A stretch of 46,123 nt of DNA from the NCBI GenBank assembly GCA_049964655.1, contig JBMFXC010000011.1:1-46123 (forward strand). Reading direction: 5' to 3'. The DNA is from JAJZJT01 sp049964655 (lineage in GTDB: Bacteria; Actinomycetota; Acidimicrobiia; Acidimicrobiales; RAAP-2). A model generated the notes under the pieces. It saw only the letters and a program-made list of their open reading frames with translations. It searched no databases and was not told where the DNA came from. Shown here piece after piece: positions 1-9,691 of this stretch. Each line of letters starts with the position of its first letter. The stretch's first letter is position 1. The translations under genes and the position numbers were made by a program.

Positions 1-68
1 GCACGGGGACCGAGGGGAGCGGCGCAGGAGAGAGCGCCGTCGGCGCGGGGACCGGAGGGCGGTCGTGA
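1..68 (+). CDS. C-terminal tail of an upstream gene, probably the partner ABC ATPase (partial)
   Basis: One frame is open from the window edge to a TGA at 66-68. It encodes a Gly/Ala-rich tail of about 21 residues. The stop overlaps the GTG start of the next gene as GTGA, the usual sign of translational coupling. DrrB-type permeases normally follow their DrrA-type ATPase, so this is inferred to be the end of that ATPase. No ATPase motif lies inside the window, so the identity rests on context alone. Confidence 0.4.
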   Translation, partial: TGTEGSGAGESAVGAGTGGRS

Positions 69-874
69 GCGTCGCCACCCTGGCGCCACGGGTCCACCCG
101 GCCAGGCGTGTCGCCCGGGCGCTCGGCGACACCGCGACCATCACGCGCCGCAACCTCCTCCACTACACGCGAGTGCCGATCAACTTGTTCTTCTCGCTGG
201 TCCAGCCGGTGATGTTCGTCCTGCTCTTCCGGTACGTCTTCGGCGGTGCTATCCACCCTCCGTCCAAGGTCCCCTACGTGGACTTCCTGCTCCCAGGCGT
301 GTTCGTCCAGACGGTGGCCTTCGGCGCCGTCTCCACCAGCATCGGTCTGGCCGAGGACTTGCAGCAGGGCCTCGTCGAGCGCTTCCGGGCCCTGCCCATG
401 GCTCGGGCGGCCGTGCTGGCCGGACGCACCTCGGCCGACTTGTGCCGCAACGTGGTCGTCGTCGTCATCATGACCGGCGTCGGTTTCGCCGTCGGCTTCC
501 GTCCGTCGGGGAGCGCCACTGCCTTCCTTGCCGCCGTCGGCCTCATTCTCCTGTTCGCCTATGCGCTGTCCTGGGGGTTCGCCTTCATCGGCCTGTCGGC
601 GCCGAACAGCGAGACCGCCCAGGTCATGTCCTTCCCCCTGCTGTTCCCGCTGACCTTCGCCTCGTCCACCTTCGTCCCCGTCCAGTTCATGCCCGGCTGG
701 CTCCGGGGGTTCGCCACCTACCAACCAGTCAGCGTCACGGCCACCGCATGCCGCGACCTGATGATCGGCGGGCCGGTGGCCACCTGGGTCGTCCAGTCGG
801 TCCTGTGGACCACCGGCTTCCTCGTGGTGATGATCCCCCTCGCCGTCTGGCGGTACCGGAGCTCGTCGCGTTGA
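65..874 (+). CDS. ABC-2 type (DrrB-like) transporter permease
   Basis: This 269-residue integral membrane protein has a short cytoplasmic N-terminus and about six hydrophobic segments. The first is at roughly residues 40-62, and the last ends near 260. Size and layout match ABC-2 permeases of drug or lipid exporters. Typical family features are the PVMFVLLFRYVFGG stretch after the first helix and the LPMARAAVLAGR cytoplasmic segment near residue 110. The GTG start overlaps the stop of the preceding frame, implying an operon with its ATPase just outside the window. The substrate cannot be told from the sequence. Daunorubicin-resistance-type exporters are the nearest described relatives. Confidence 0.85.
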   Translation: MSVATLAPRVHPARRVARALGDTATITRRNLLHYTRVPINLFFSLVQPVMFVLLFRYVFGGAIHPPSKVPYVDFLLPGVFVQTVAFGAVSTSIGLAEDLQQGLVERFRALPMARAAVLAGRTSADLCRNVVVVVIMTGVGFAVGFRPSGSATAFLAAVGLILLFAYALSWGFAFIGLSAPNSETAQVMSFPLLFPLTFASSTFVPVQFMPGWLRGFATYQPVSVTATACRDLMIGGPVATWVVQSVLWTTGFLVVMIPLAVWRYRSSSR

Positions 875-891
875 CCCACCCGAACTGCCCT

Positions 892-986
892 GGCCCGGTG
901 GGCCTCGTTCCCAGAGCGCCGTCGTCGGTCGACCCAGATGGTCGGGCAACTCCGACGAGGCGGGCAACCCCGGCAGGACGGCGCTC
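892..986. terminator. Hairpins between convergent genes
   Basis: Two genes converge here. GGCCC-GGT-GGGCC forms a small hairpin at 892-904. A 10-bp inverted repeat (GAGCGCCGTC at 914-923, GACGGCGCTC at 977-986) encloses the rest and ends next to the symporter stop codon. There is no U-tract, as is common in high-GC actinobacteria. A termination role is inferred from position. Confidence 0.4.
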
Positions 987-2717
987 CTAACCCACCTGCT
1001 CGGCTCCACCGACGGGCCCCCGCCGCAGCCGCTCGGGCAAGTGCATGGTCACGAGCAGGTCGGTCAGGTTGGCAGGAACGGCCCCAGGGGTGAGGAGCGA
1101 ACCGACCACCATGGCAGCGAAGGCGACGGGGACCGTCCAGATGGCAGGCTCGCCCAGCAAGAGCGCCGACCACCCGGTGCCGCCGAAGCCGGCCATCGAG
1201 GCCACCACGGCGAGCGAAGACGTCCCCCCGCCGAGGGCCAGTCCCCACATCGCACCCACCCGGGTCAGCCGCGGCCACCAGATGCCAAGCAGCAAGAGCG
1301 GGCAGAACGACGAGGCGGCCACGGCGAACGCCCAGCCCACCAGCACGTTGATGGGGACCGACGCCACCAGCAGCCCGGCCCCGGTGACGAGCATGCCGAG
1401 CACCAGGGCCGACAGACGGAACGCACGTACCCCCCAACCCATGATGTCGTGGGACAGCGCGCCAGCCATGGCGATGAGCAGGCCCGAGGACGTGGAGAGG
1501 AAGGCCGCGAACGCCCCCGCAGCCACCAGCGCGGCCAGGACCTCGCCGCCGAGCCCCGCCACCATGATCCGAGGCAGCACCAGCACCACCGAGTCGGTCT
1601 GCCCGGTCAGGTAGAGGGCAGGCGCCTCCATGCGGCCCAGTACGGCGAACACCGCCGGGAACAGGTAGAAGGTCGATACCAGCAGCAGGACGAAGGCCGT
1701 GGTCCGGCGAGCCGCCTGGCCGTCTCGGTTCGTGTAGAAGCGGACGAGGATGTGCGGAAGGCCCATGGCACCGAAGACGGTGGCCAGCAGCACGCCGTAG
1801 GTGGCGGCCAGCGGATGCCCGTGGCGTCCGCCCAGGTGGAGGAGGGGCGAGGACCACGAGCTGCCGGTGACCGGCGACACGGTCGGTGCCGGCGCACCGG
1901 CCGGGAACCGGAGCGACGTCCCGGCCGCCACGACCTGCGGGCCCGGACGGAGCGTGAGGGTGCCGTGCACCCGAGTGCCGTCGACGGTGCCGGTGGCGCG
2001 CACGGTGACGGGCCGGAGGACGTTCATGCGCGTGGTGTCGGGGAACCGCACCAGGGTCGCGCGGGTGAAGGTGGTCGGTGCCGGACCCTCCACGGTGCCG
2101 AAGGACGGGTGGGACACGGCGAGCACGAGGACGACGGCAGGTACGGCGATCGCCGTCACCTTCATCCAGTAGAGGAACGCCTGGACGACGGTGATGCCCT
2201 TCATCCCCCCGCTGGCGATCCCGGCGGTGACCACGACGCCGAGGACGACGACGCCGACCCAGTAGGGACCGCCCAGGGTGGCCTGGAGGGTGATGCCTGC
2301 CCCGTTGAACTGCGGGATCAGGTAGAAGCCACAGATGACCAGCACCATCACCGTCGCCCACCGGCGCAGGCGGGGCGACCCGAGGCGTCCTTCGGCGAAG
2401 TCGGGGATGGTGTAGGCGCCGAACCGACGCAGCGGGGCAGCCACGGTGGCCAGCAGCACCAGGTAGCCGGTCGCGTAGCCGACTGCGTACCACAGGGCGC
2501 CCAGCCCCTCCAACATGGCCAGGCCGGCGATGCCGAGGAACGACGCCGCCGACAGGTACTCGCCGGAGATGGCCGACGCGTTGAGCAACGGCGGGACCTG
2601 GCGTGCCGCCACCATGAAGTCGGCCGGAGTCCGGGCGACCCGCATGCCCCGCATGCCGATGACGGCAGTCGTCACCGTGACGACCACGACGGCACCGACC
2701 GACAGCGGGGCAGCCAC
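987..2717 (-). CDS. Sodium/solute symporter, ActP/MctC-like (acetate or monocarboxylate uptake)
   Basis: This 576-residue protein belongs to the solute:sodium symporter family and has about 12-13 membrane helices. The N-terminus carries the typical ADFMVAAR and ISGEYLSAASFLGIAG motifs of ActP and MctC permeases. Later, LPHILVRFYTNRDGQAARRT and FAAFLSTSSGL match the same subgroup. An insert of about 90 mostly polar residues (roughly 205-295) is predicted to be an extracytoplasmic loop. Family knowledge and the neighbouring satP and acs genes point to acetate, pyruvate or propionate. It is the last gene of a four-gene minus-strand operon. Its ATG is one base past the stop of the small membrane protein, matching the DUF485-actP pair seen in many bacteria. 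Confidence 0.88.
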   Translation of the reverse strand: MAAPLSVGAVVVVTVTTAVIGMRGMRVARTPADFMVAARQVPPLLNASAISGEYLSAASFLGIAGLAMLEGLGALWYAVGYATGYLVLLATVAAPLRRFGAYTIPDFAEGRLGSPRLRRWATVMVLVICGFYLIPQFNGAGITLQATLGGPYWVGVVVLGVVVTAGIASGGMKGITVVQAFLYWMKVTAIAVPAVVLVLAVSHPSFGTVEGPAPTTFTRATLVRFPDTTRMNVLRPVTVRATGTVDGTRVHGTLTLRPGPQVVAAGTSLRFPAGAPAPTVSPVTGSSWSSPLLHLGGRHGHPLAATYGVLLATVFGAMGLPHILVRFYTNRDGQAARRTTAFVLLLVSTFYLFPAVFAVLGRMEAPALYLTGQTDSVVLVLPRIMVAGLGGEVLAALVAAGAFAAFLSTSSGLLIAMAGALSHDIMGWGVRAFRLSALVLGMLVTGAGLLVASVPINVLVGWAFAVAASSFCPLLLLGIWWPRLTRVGAMWGLALGGGTSSLAVVASMAGFGGTGWSALLLGEPAIWTVPVAFAAMVVGSLLTPGAVPANLTDLLVTMHLPERLRRGPVGGAEQVG

Positions 2718-2718
2718 G

Positions 2719-3138
2719 TCAGCGGTCGTCCAGCAGCTCGCCGAACCGGCGTTCCAACTGCTCGGCCCGCCGTACGTACCAGAAGCCGAGCGCCACGAGC
2801 GGCGGGTAGATCCCTCCCCCCAGCACCACGAGCGTGAGCGGGACCCCGACGACCTGGTCGCGACCGAGACCTGGGACCAGCACGGCCAGGAGGGGATAGA
2901 GGGCGAGGAGGAGGACTGCCGGGCCGAGCACGCTCACCGTCGCCCCCAACTGCGCCCGCATCAGCGAGCCGAGGAGGGCGCGGCCGTACTCGTCGCGACG
3001 CAGGAGGTCGTCGCCGCCCGGGATGCCGGTGCGGTCGATCGTGCCTCGGACCGGGGCCCGCACTGCCTGGCGCACGGGTGCCCCGTCCGAACGAGGGGTG
3101 ACGCCCGCCGGGACGGGCGGGACCGGAGGGGCGGTCAT
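2719..3138 (-). CDS. Small two-TM membrane protein, DUF485-like partner of the symporter
   Basis: This 139-residue protein has a Pro-rich cytoplasmic N-terminus (1-50), two hydrophobic helices at about 65-90 and 97-122, and a charged C-terminus. The ATG at 3138 overlaps the stop of the LytTR gene (ATGA) and is preferred over a much longer frame extending upstream. DUF485 (YjcH-type) proteins of similar size and topology sit directly before actP-type symporters, and that is its position here. Sequence resemblance to DUF485 is weak, so the family call rests largely on topology and context. A role in assembly or activity of the symporter is inferred. Confidence 0.7.
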   Translation of the reverse strand: MTAPPVPPVPAGVTPRSDGAPVRQAVRAPVRGTIDRTGIPGGDDLLRRDEYGRALLGSLMRAQLGATVSVLGPAVLLLALYPLLAVLVPGLGRDQVVGVPLTLVVLGGGIYPPLVALGFWYVRRAEQLERRFGELLDDR

Positions 3139-3923
3139 CGCCGGTACCCCAGGGTGCCGCCCAGCAACCGATGCCGGAGCTCGGCGGCGTGCCGCCGGCT
3201 CACCGGCAGGACCGTGTCGCCGACCTGCACCGACGTGCGGGTGCCCTCGGTGCGGACCTCCCGCACCTCGGCCAGGTCGACCAGGTAGCCGCGGTGGACC
3301 CGGACGAACCCGTGGGGCACCCACTGCTCCTCGAGGGCGACCATGGGTATGCGCACCAGGTAGTGCGACCCGTCCTTGGTGTGGATCCGCACGTAGTCGC
3401 CCGAGGCCTCGACCCAGGCCACCTCGTCCCGCCGGATCATCCGGGTCGCGCTCCCGACGTCGGCGGCGATCACGTCGAGGCGACCCCCGTTGTTGTTGTC
3501 GTCGGCAGCCGACCACCGGGCCGGAGGAGCAGCGCGGTCGAGCACGCTGGCCAGCCGGTCGGCGGTGACGGGCTTCAGCAGGTAGTCGACAGCCCCCACG
3601 CCGAACGCGTCGACGGCGTGCTCCTCGTGGGCGGTCACGAAGGCGATCGCCGGTGGCGTGGCGAACCTGGTCAGGATCGTCGCCAGCTCGAGACCGTCGA
3701 GCCCGGGCATACGGACGTCGAGGAGGACCAGGTCGAACGGGCGATCCCGGAGGAGCCGGAGCGCCTCGGTAGCGTTGGAGGCGGCCTGGGCGATCTCCAC
3801 CCGAGGGTCGGTCCGCAGCAAGTAGACCAGCTCGTCGAGCGAGGGGCCCTCGTCGTCCACAGCCAGGACCGACAGCCCGCCGACCGGCTCGCCGATGCTG
3901 CTCCCGCCACCGGTAGCGATCAC
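3135..3923 (-). CDS. LytTR-family response regulator
   Basis: This protein has 262 residues. The receiver domain (about 17-135) holds the acidic pair D23/D24, the phospho-acceptor D69 in LLDVRMPG, and K117 in LLKP. The LytTR DNA-binding domain (about 155-255) contains the characteristic WVEASGDYVRIHT and VHRGYLVDL stretches. The two are joined by an Asn-rich linker (DDNNNGG). The start is GTG at 3923, overlapping the kinase stop (GTGA). It is encoded directly after its cognate LytS-type kinase and before the symporter pair. LytS/LytTR pairs such as BtsSR and YpdAB control carboxylate transporters, so control of this module is the likely role. Confidence 0.92.
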   Translation of the reverse strand: MIATGGGSSIGEPVGGLSVLAVDDEGPSLDELVYLLRTDPRVEIAQAASNATEALRLLRDRPFDLVLLDVRMPGLDGLELATILTRFATPPAIAFVTAHEEHAVDAFGVGAVDYLLKPVTADRLASVLDRAAPPARWSAADDNNNGGRLDVIAADVGSATRMIRRDEVAWVEASGDYVRIHTKDGSHYLVRIPMVALEEQWVPHGFVRVHRGYLVDLAEVREVRTEGTRTSVQVGDTVLPVSRRHAAELRHRLLGGTLGYRR

Positions 3924-5101
3924 GACGCCGGCACCGCCACCTGGTACTTCGGGATGCGGACGGTGACCTTGGTCCCCGCGTCGATCCCCGTCTCGACCAC
4001 CAGGCCGAACTGCTCGCCGAACACCGTGCGCAGGCGCTCGTCCACGTTGTGGAGGCCGACGGCGTCACCGTTCTCCCGCCCCGACAGCACCCGCCGCACC
4101 CGTTCCGGGTCGGCACCGGCACCGTCGTCCTCGACCGTGATCACCGCGTCGCTGCCGGCGTCGTGAGCGGCGATCGACAGGTGGCCCGTCCGACCGCTCG
4201 GCTCCAGCCCGTGGCGCACCGCGTTCTCGACCAGGGGCTGGAGGATGAGCGACGGCACCCGTACCGAGAGCACCTCGGGCGCCACGCGCAGGGTGACGGC
4301 CAGACGGTCGCCGAAGCGGGCTCGCTCGAGCTCGAGGTAGGTGTCCACCAAGCGGAGCTCCTCGGCCACGGTGACGAACTGGTCGCGCCCTCGAAAGCTG
4401 TAGCGGGTGAAGTCGGCGAACTGCACGAGCAGCTCACGGGCTCGGTCGGGATCGGTGCGCACGAAGGACTCGATGGCGGTGATGGCGTTGTAGATGAAGT
4501 GCGGCGAGATCTGCGCCCGCAGGAAGCGAAGCTCAGCCTGGGCGGCGCGCCGGCGGGAGCGGTCGAGCTCGGCCAGTTCGAGCTGGGTGGCGATGAACTG
4601 CGCCACCTCGCTGGCCAGACGGAGCAGTCCGGCCGGGGCCGACGGTCCGGCCGCCACCAACGCACCCACCACCGTGCCGTCGACGGCCAACGGCGCCACG
4701 ACGGCGGCCTGCAGCGTACAGGTGGGACCTCGGGCACAGGCGAGGTCGGCGGCCGCCAGCACCTGGGGCTCGCCGGTGGTCACCACCCTCGCCACCGGGC
4801 CCTCGAGCAGCACCTGGTGAACCTCGTCGACGCCGGCGACGGCGATGACGCCCGCCACGTCGGCCAAGACGACGCCCGGCGTGCCGAGCAGGGACTGCAG
4901 ATGGGCCGTCACCTTCCCCGAGCCTGCACCGTGGAGCCCGCTCCGCAACGACGGGGCGAGGAGGTTCGCCGTCCGCAAGGTGGCGTACCCGGCCCGCTGG
5001 GCAGGCGTTCCCAGTCGGCGTTCGCCGCGGACGACAAAGCCCAGGACGACGCCCAGCAGCACCACCACGGCGGCGACGGCAAGCCACAGCAGCTCTGTCA
5101 C
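3920..5101 (-). CDS. LytS-type sensor histidine kinase with one TM helix and a GAF-like domain
   Basis: This 393-residue kinase starts at GTG 5101, chosen because AAGGAG lies just upstream and the hydrophobic segment begins right after it. A longer frame back to 5215 lacks support. It has one TM helix (about 3-25), a GAF-like region (about 60-180) and a LytS-family histidine box, AQISPHFIYNAI, with H201. The ATPase domain has an N box (ILQPLVENAVRHG, about 286-298), VEDDGAG near 323-329 and GLHN. BtsS and YehU have several TM helices, whereas this kinase has one, so the ligand is probably sensed in the cytoplasm. It is the first gene of the regulator-transporter operon. Confidence 0.9.
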   Translation of the reverse strand: MTELLWLAVAAVVVLLGVVLGFVVRGERRLGTPAQRAGYATLRTANLLAPSLRSGLHGAGSGKVTAHLQSLLGTPGVVLADVAGVIAVAGVDEVHQVLLEGPVARVVTTGEPQVLAAADLACARGPTCTLQAAVVAPLAVDGTVVGALVAAGPSAPAGLLRLASEVAQFIATQLELAELDRSRRRAAQAELRFLRAQISPHFIYNAITAIESFVRTDPDRARELLVQFADFTRYSFRGRDQFVTVAEELRLVDTYLELERARFGDRLAVTLRVAPEVLSVRVPSLILQPLVENAVRHGLEPSGRTGHLSIAAHDAGSDAVITVEDDGAGADPERVRRVLSGRENGDAVGLHNVDERLRTVFGEQFGLVVETGIDAGTKVTVRIPKYQVAVPAS

Positions 5102-5475
5102 GATCTCCTTACCACTGGCACCGTTCCGGCGCGGGCGACGACCGCCCACAGCAGCGAGGCGCCCCCCCGTCAGGCGAGCTCGACGTGGTGGCCAGCATGC
5201 CACAGCGGCCTGCACGGCACTCGACCGTTGATTGGTCCTGCTTCCGGGAACTCCCGGGCACTCCCGGACACTCCCGGGAACTCCCCGGCTCGCCCCGGCT
5301 CCCGTCCAGCCGGTGCCCTGCCTCCCCCCGCCGGTCGCCCGTTCGTCGAGCCCTACCGACCACTCGTCGTGTGCCCCCAGCCGCTCGAAGACTTACCGGT
5401 CAGTGTCCTTGCCTGCGAGCGCGTCCCTCTGCACCATCGCGAGAGAAACGCTGTACACCCAGGGGAGGGAACTTC
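5102..5475. promoter_or_regulatory. Divergent control region between the kinase operon and satP-acs
   Basis: This 374-bp gap separates two divergent transcription units and must hold both promoters. It contains the 10-bp tandem array at 5244-5283. One 9-bp string (ACCGTTGAT, 5224-5232) fits the published LytTR half-site pattern, but I find no second copy at the usual 12-13 bp spacing. A strong AGGGGAGGG ribosome site precedes satP. I see no coding capacity in it. Confidence 0.6.
5244..5283. repeat. Four tandem copies of a 10-bp unit, CCGGRMACTC
   Basis: The units are CCGGGAACTC (5244), CCGGGCACTC (5254), CCGGACACTC (5264) and CCGGGAACTC (5274), each exactly 10 bp. A period close to one helical turn places the copies on the same DNA face, as in cooperative regulator arrays. 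The array is about 140 bp from the kinase start and 190 bp from the satP start. Confidence 0.8.
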
Positions 5476-6084
5476 ATGAGCAACGACTCGCCGTCGGTCC
5501 ACGACACGCCGCCACCCGCGCACCGGGTAGCCGACCCGGGACCGCTCGGGCTGGCTGCCTTCGCCATGACCACCTTCGCGTTGAGCGTCTCCAACGCCGA
5601 CATCTGGGGCCCGGCCGTGAGCACCGCCCTCGCGCTCGCCCTCGTCTACGGGGGCGTTATCCAGATCTTCGCCGGCATGTGGGAGTTCGCCCGGCGCAAC
5701 ACGTTCGGCGCCCTCGCCTTCACCTCGTACGGAGGCTTTTGGGTCTCGTTCTACGTGCTGATCAAGTTCATCATGCCGGGGGTGGCCAAGGCAGACGCGG
5801 CGACCGTGGTCGGCGTCTTCCTGCTCGGGTGGACCATCTTCACCGCCTACATGCTCATCTCGACCTTCCGGTTGTCGGTCGTCCTGGTGGTGACCTTCGT
5901 GCTGCTGACCGTGACCTTCGTCCTGCTCACCATCGGCAACTTCCAGTCCTCGGTAGGGCTGGTGAAGGCCGGCGGCTGGTTCGGTGTGGCCACCGCTGCC
6001 GCAGCGTGGTACGCCTCGTTTGCCGGGGTGACGAACGAGACGTTCGGCAAGGCCGTGCTGCCGACCGGCCCGCTCGGCCGTTGA
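5476..6084 (+). CDS. satP: Acetate uptake transporter, GPR1/FUN34/YaaH (SatP) family
   Basis: This 202-residue protein has six closely packed membrane helices, as expected for SatP/YaaH-type acetate-succinate channels. The family signature near the N-terminus (NPAPLGL in many members) appears as DPGPLGLAAFAMTTFALS. The following YGGVIQIFAGMWEF and GGFWVSFYVLIKF segments are typical of the family. The start at ATG 5476 follows an AGGGGAGGG ribosome site. A longer in-frame extension upstream is rejected because it would cross the regulatory region. The gene lies 79 bp before acs on the same strand, so uptake and activation of acetate are probably co-expressed. It is divergent from the LytS/LytTR-symporter operon. 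Confidence 0.92.
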   Translation: MSNDSPSVHDTPPPAHRVADPGPLGLAAFAMTTFALSVSNADIWGPAVSTALALALVYGGVIQIFAGMWEFARRNTFGALAFTSYGGFWVSFYVLIKFIMPGVAKADAATVVGVFLLGWTIFTAYMLISTFRLSVVLVVTFVLLTVTFVLLTIGNFQSSVGLVKAGGWFGVATAAAAWYASFAGVTNETFGKAVLPTGPLGR

Positions 6085-6163
6085 TCCCGCCCGCCACCGG
6101 CCGACCACACCGCTACTCGATCGAATCACATCCCAGGGCGACCCTGGGGGAAGGACGACCACG

Positions 6164-8155
<1,992 letters not shown>

Positions 8156-8177
8156 CGAGGCGAAGCTTCAGGCTCAC

Positions 8178-8213
8178 CACGGACCGGCCCGCTCGGTGGC
8201 GGGCCGGTCCGTG
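8178..8213. terminator. Strong hairpin terminator between acs and the exonuclease gene
   Basis: A perfect 15-bp stem (8178-8192 with 8199-8213) encloses the 6-nt loop TCGGTG. It lies 22 bp after the acs stop and between convergent genes, so it probably serves both strands. There is no U-tract. Confidence 0.85.
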
Positions 8214-8335
8214 CCCACCTGGGCCCAGCGCCCGCATGGCTCTGCGCCCGCCGTCGTCCCCCGAGTCGTCCCCCACGAGACCGGTGCGGCGTCGACGCCC
8301 ACGTCCCGCTCCGGAAACCTCGAGGTCGAAGGCTG

Positions 8336-9076
8336 TCAGCCGGCCTCGGGGCCGCGCCAGATCGGCCAGGTGCACTGCCACTCGGGGATGGCGGGCCGAC
8401 CCTGGCGGACGAAGTAGTCGCTCAGTGACTGCTGCTGTTCGCGGTACCAGTCCACCTGGAGGGCGTGCAGCTCTTCAGGCCGGCAGGCAGCCAGTTCCTC
8501 CTTGGCGGCCGCGATGGCGAGCACGCAGCGGACGGCGGCGTACACGTCGCTGGTGGCGTCGTGGAGGTCGCCGCGACCCGTGACGCCGTAGTGGGCGCAC
8601 AGGTCGACGAGGCGACGTCCACCCTTGCGGTACCGGTCGACCTGGCGGTCGAGCACGCGCAGGTCGAGCACGGGGCCGGACCAGCCCTGTTCGACGAGGC
8701 CATCGTCCCCGAGCCGGCGCAGCGTGGCGTCCACCATGGTGAGGTCGAAGACGACGTTCATGCCGACCAGCGGGATGCCGGCCACGCTGGCCTCGAGGAG
8801 CGCCGAGGCGATCGCCCGCACGGACGTGTCCAGCGGCTGTCCGGTCGCTGCCTGCTCGTCGGTGATGCCGTGAACGGCAATGGCGCCGGCGGGGATCGGG
8901 CGACCGGGGTTGACGAGCCCCTGGTCGACACGCATCTGCCCCTCTCGGCGCCACACCAGGGCGTACTGGACGGGGACGTCGGTGAGGGGATCGGGGCCGG
9001 TCGTCTCGAGGTCGAAACCGACGAGATCGCCGTCGGACCAGGTTTGGCCCGAGACCAGATCCTCCCGTTGCGCCAT
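8336..9076 (-). CDS. DnaQ-like 3'-5' exonuclease (DEDDh family)
   Basis: This 246-residue protein starts at ATG 9076 (MAQRED). An alternative ATG lies four codons upstream. Exo I is GFDLETTGPDP with catalytic D22 and E24. Exo II is NVVFDLTMVD, and Exo III is LHDATSDVYAA with the DEDDh histidine. Such stand-alone proofreading-type exonucleases (PolC/DnaQ epsilon-like domains) trim 3' ends of DNA or RNA. There is no extra domain, only a C-terminal helical stretch of about 50 residues rich in Trp and Gln. It stands alone, convergent with acs and divergent from a small membrane protein. Its substrate is not shown by the sequence. Confidence 0.9.
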   Translation of the reverse strand: MAQREDLVSGQTWSDGDLVGFDLETTGPDPLTDVPVQYALVWRREGQMRVDQGLVNPGRPIPAGAIAVHGITDEQAATGQPLDTSVRAIASALLEASVAGIPLVGMNVVFDLTMVDATLRRLGDDGLVEQGWSGPVLDLRVLDRQVDRYRKGGRRLVDLCAHYGVTGRGDLHDATSDVYAAVRCVLAIAAAKEELAACRPEELHALQVDWYREQQQSLSDYFVRQGRPAIPEWQCTWPIWRGPEAG

Positions 9077-9132
9077 AGGCCACAGCATGGCACGGACGTG
9101 CGACAGCTCCGAGGTGGCGGCTGCTCAGGGCT

Positions 9133-9227
9133 GCATCCCGACGCGCCGAGGCGCGAGCCAGGACCTCATCGCGTTCTACCTACTCGGGGCAGTCGCATCC
9201 CGACGCGCCGAGGCGCCGAGGCGCGAG
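9133..9227. repeat. Duplicated GC-rich element in a divergent promoter region
   Basis: A 25-bp sequence beginning GCATCCCGACGCGCCGAG at 9133 recurs at 9195. The second copy contains an extra 8-bp CGAGGCGC, making 33 bp. The copies start 62 bp apart, between the exonuclease start (9076) and the small membrane protein start (9237). The last copy ends 10 bp before that start, so it could be a paired operator or simple duplication. Confidence 0.7.
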
Positions 9228-9236
9228 AGTGGTGCC

Positions 9237-9497
9237 GTGCGGCTCACACCACTGGTCGGGACGAAGGTGTGGTTCGGCCCCCGACGACTGGGTTGGGGGC
9301 TGGAGCCGGTCTCCGTCGAGGGCTGGGCCGCCACCGCCGCCTTGATGGTCGTTGGATGGAAAGCCCGGCGCAGCCTCAATCGGCCCATGGCGTGGGCGCT
9401 CGTCACGGCGTACGTCGTGCTGGTAGTAGCCAAGGGCACCGCTCCCGGCGGGCCACGCGCCAGGGCGGGCCTGGCCGCCGAGCAAGCCGGCACCTGA
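9237..9497 (+). CDS. Small conserved membrane protein with a KVWFGPRRLGWG motif
   Basis: This 86-residue protein starts at GTG 9237. The segment KVWFGPRRLGWGLEPVSVEGW resembles the start of small actinobacterial hypothetical proteins that carry a WFGPKxxGWGxxPxxWEGW signature, as I recall them. A hydrophobic segment follows (about residues 29-43), with another near 55-68 and an Ala/Gly-rich tail. I know of no assigned function. It is too well patterned (FGP, GWG, EGW) to be chance. The ribosome site is weak, and the duplicated element at 9195-9227 sits in its leader. The stop codon lies inside a short repeat (9481-9526). Confidence 0.7.
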   Translation: MRLTPLVGTKVWFGPRRLGWGLEPVSVEGWAATAALMVVGWKARRSLNRPMAWALVTAYVVLVVAKGTAPGGPRARAGLAAEQAGT

Positions 9498-9526
9498 GCA
9501 AGCCGGCACCGCCGGCACCGCCGGCG
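9481..9526. repeat. Short GCCGGCACC-type direct repeats over a stop codon
   Basis: AGCAAGCCGGCACC occurs at 9481 and again at 9497, followed by GCCGGCACC at 9511 and a diverged copy at 9520. The first copy supplies the last codons of the small membrane protein. The region is otherwise the spacer between convergent genes. Confidence 0.65.
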
Positions 9527-9691
9527 CGAGGCTCGTCGACGCCGGGAGGCCGGAACCCTGCAGATGGCCCCGGCACGAGCGATCGAAACGGCGGACAGCG
9601 GTCGCGACGCGCACCGGCCGGCGCCGCCTGAGCGACACCGGCCGGTCATCGGTTCCGGTCGGGCTCGTCCACCGAGCCCGCCGTCAGGTGG

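Noticed and set aside
1041..2837. A 598-residue plus-strand frame across the symporter gene
   Set aside because: It is an antisense shadow caused by high GC at third codon positions. The product is rich in His, Gly, Arg and Gln with no domain, while the minus strand encodes a clear membrane transporter.
5224..5232. LytTR operator ACCGTTGAT
   Set aside because: It fits the half-site pattern, but no partner copy occurs at the usual spacing, so it may be chance.
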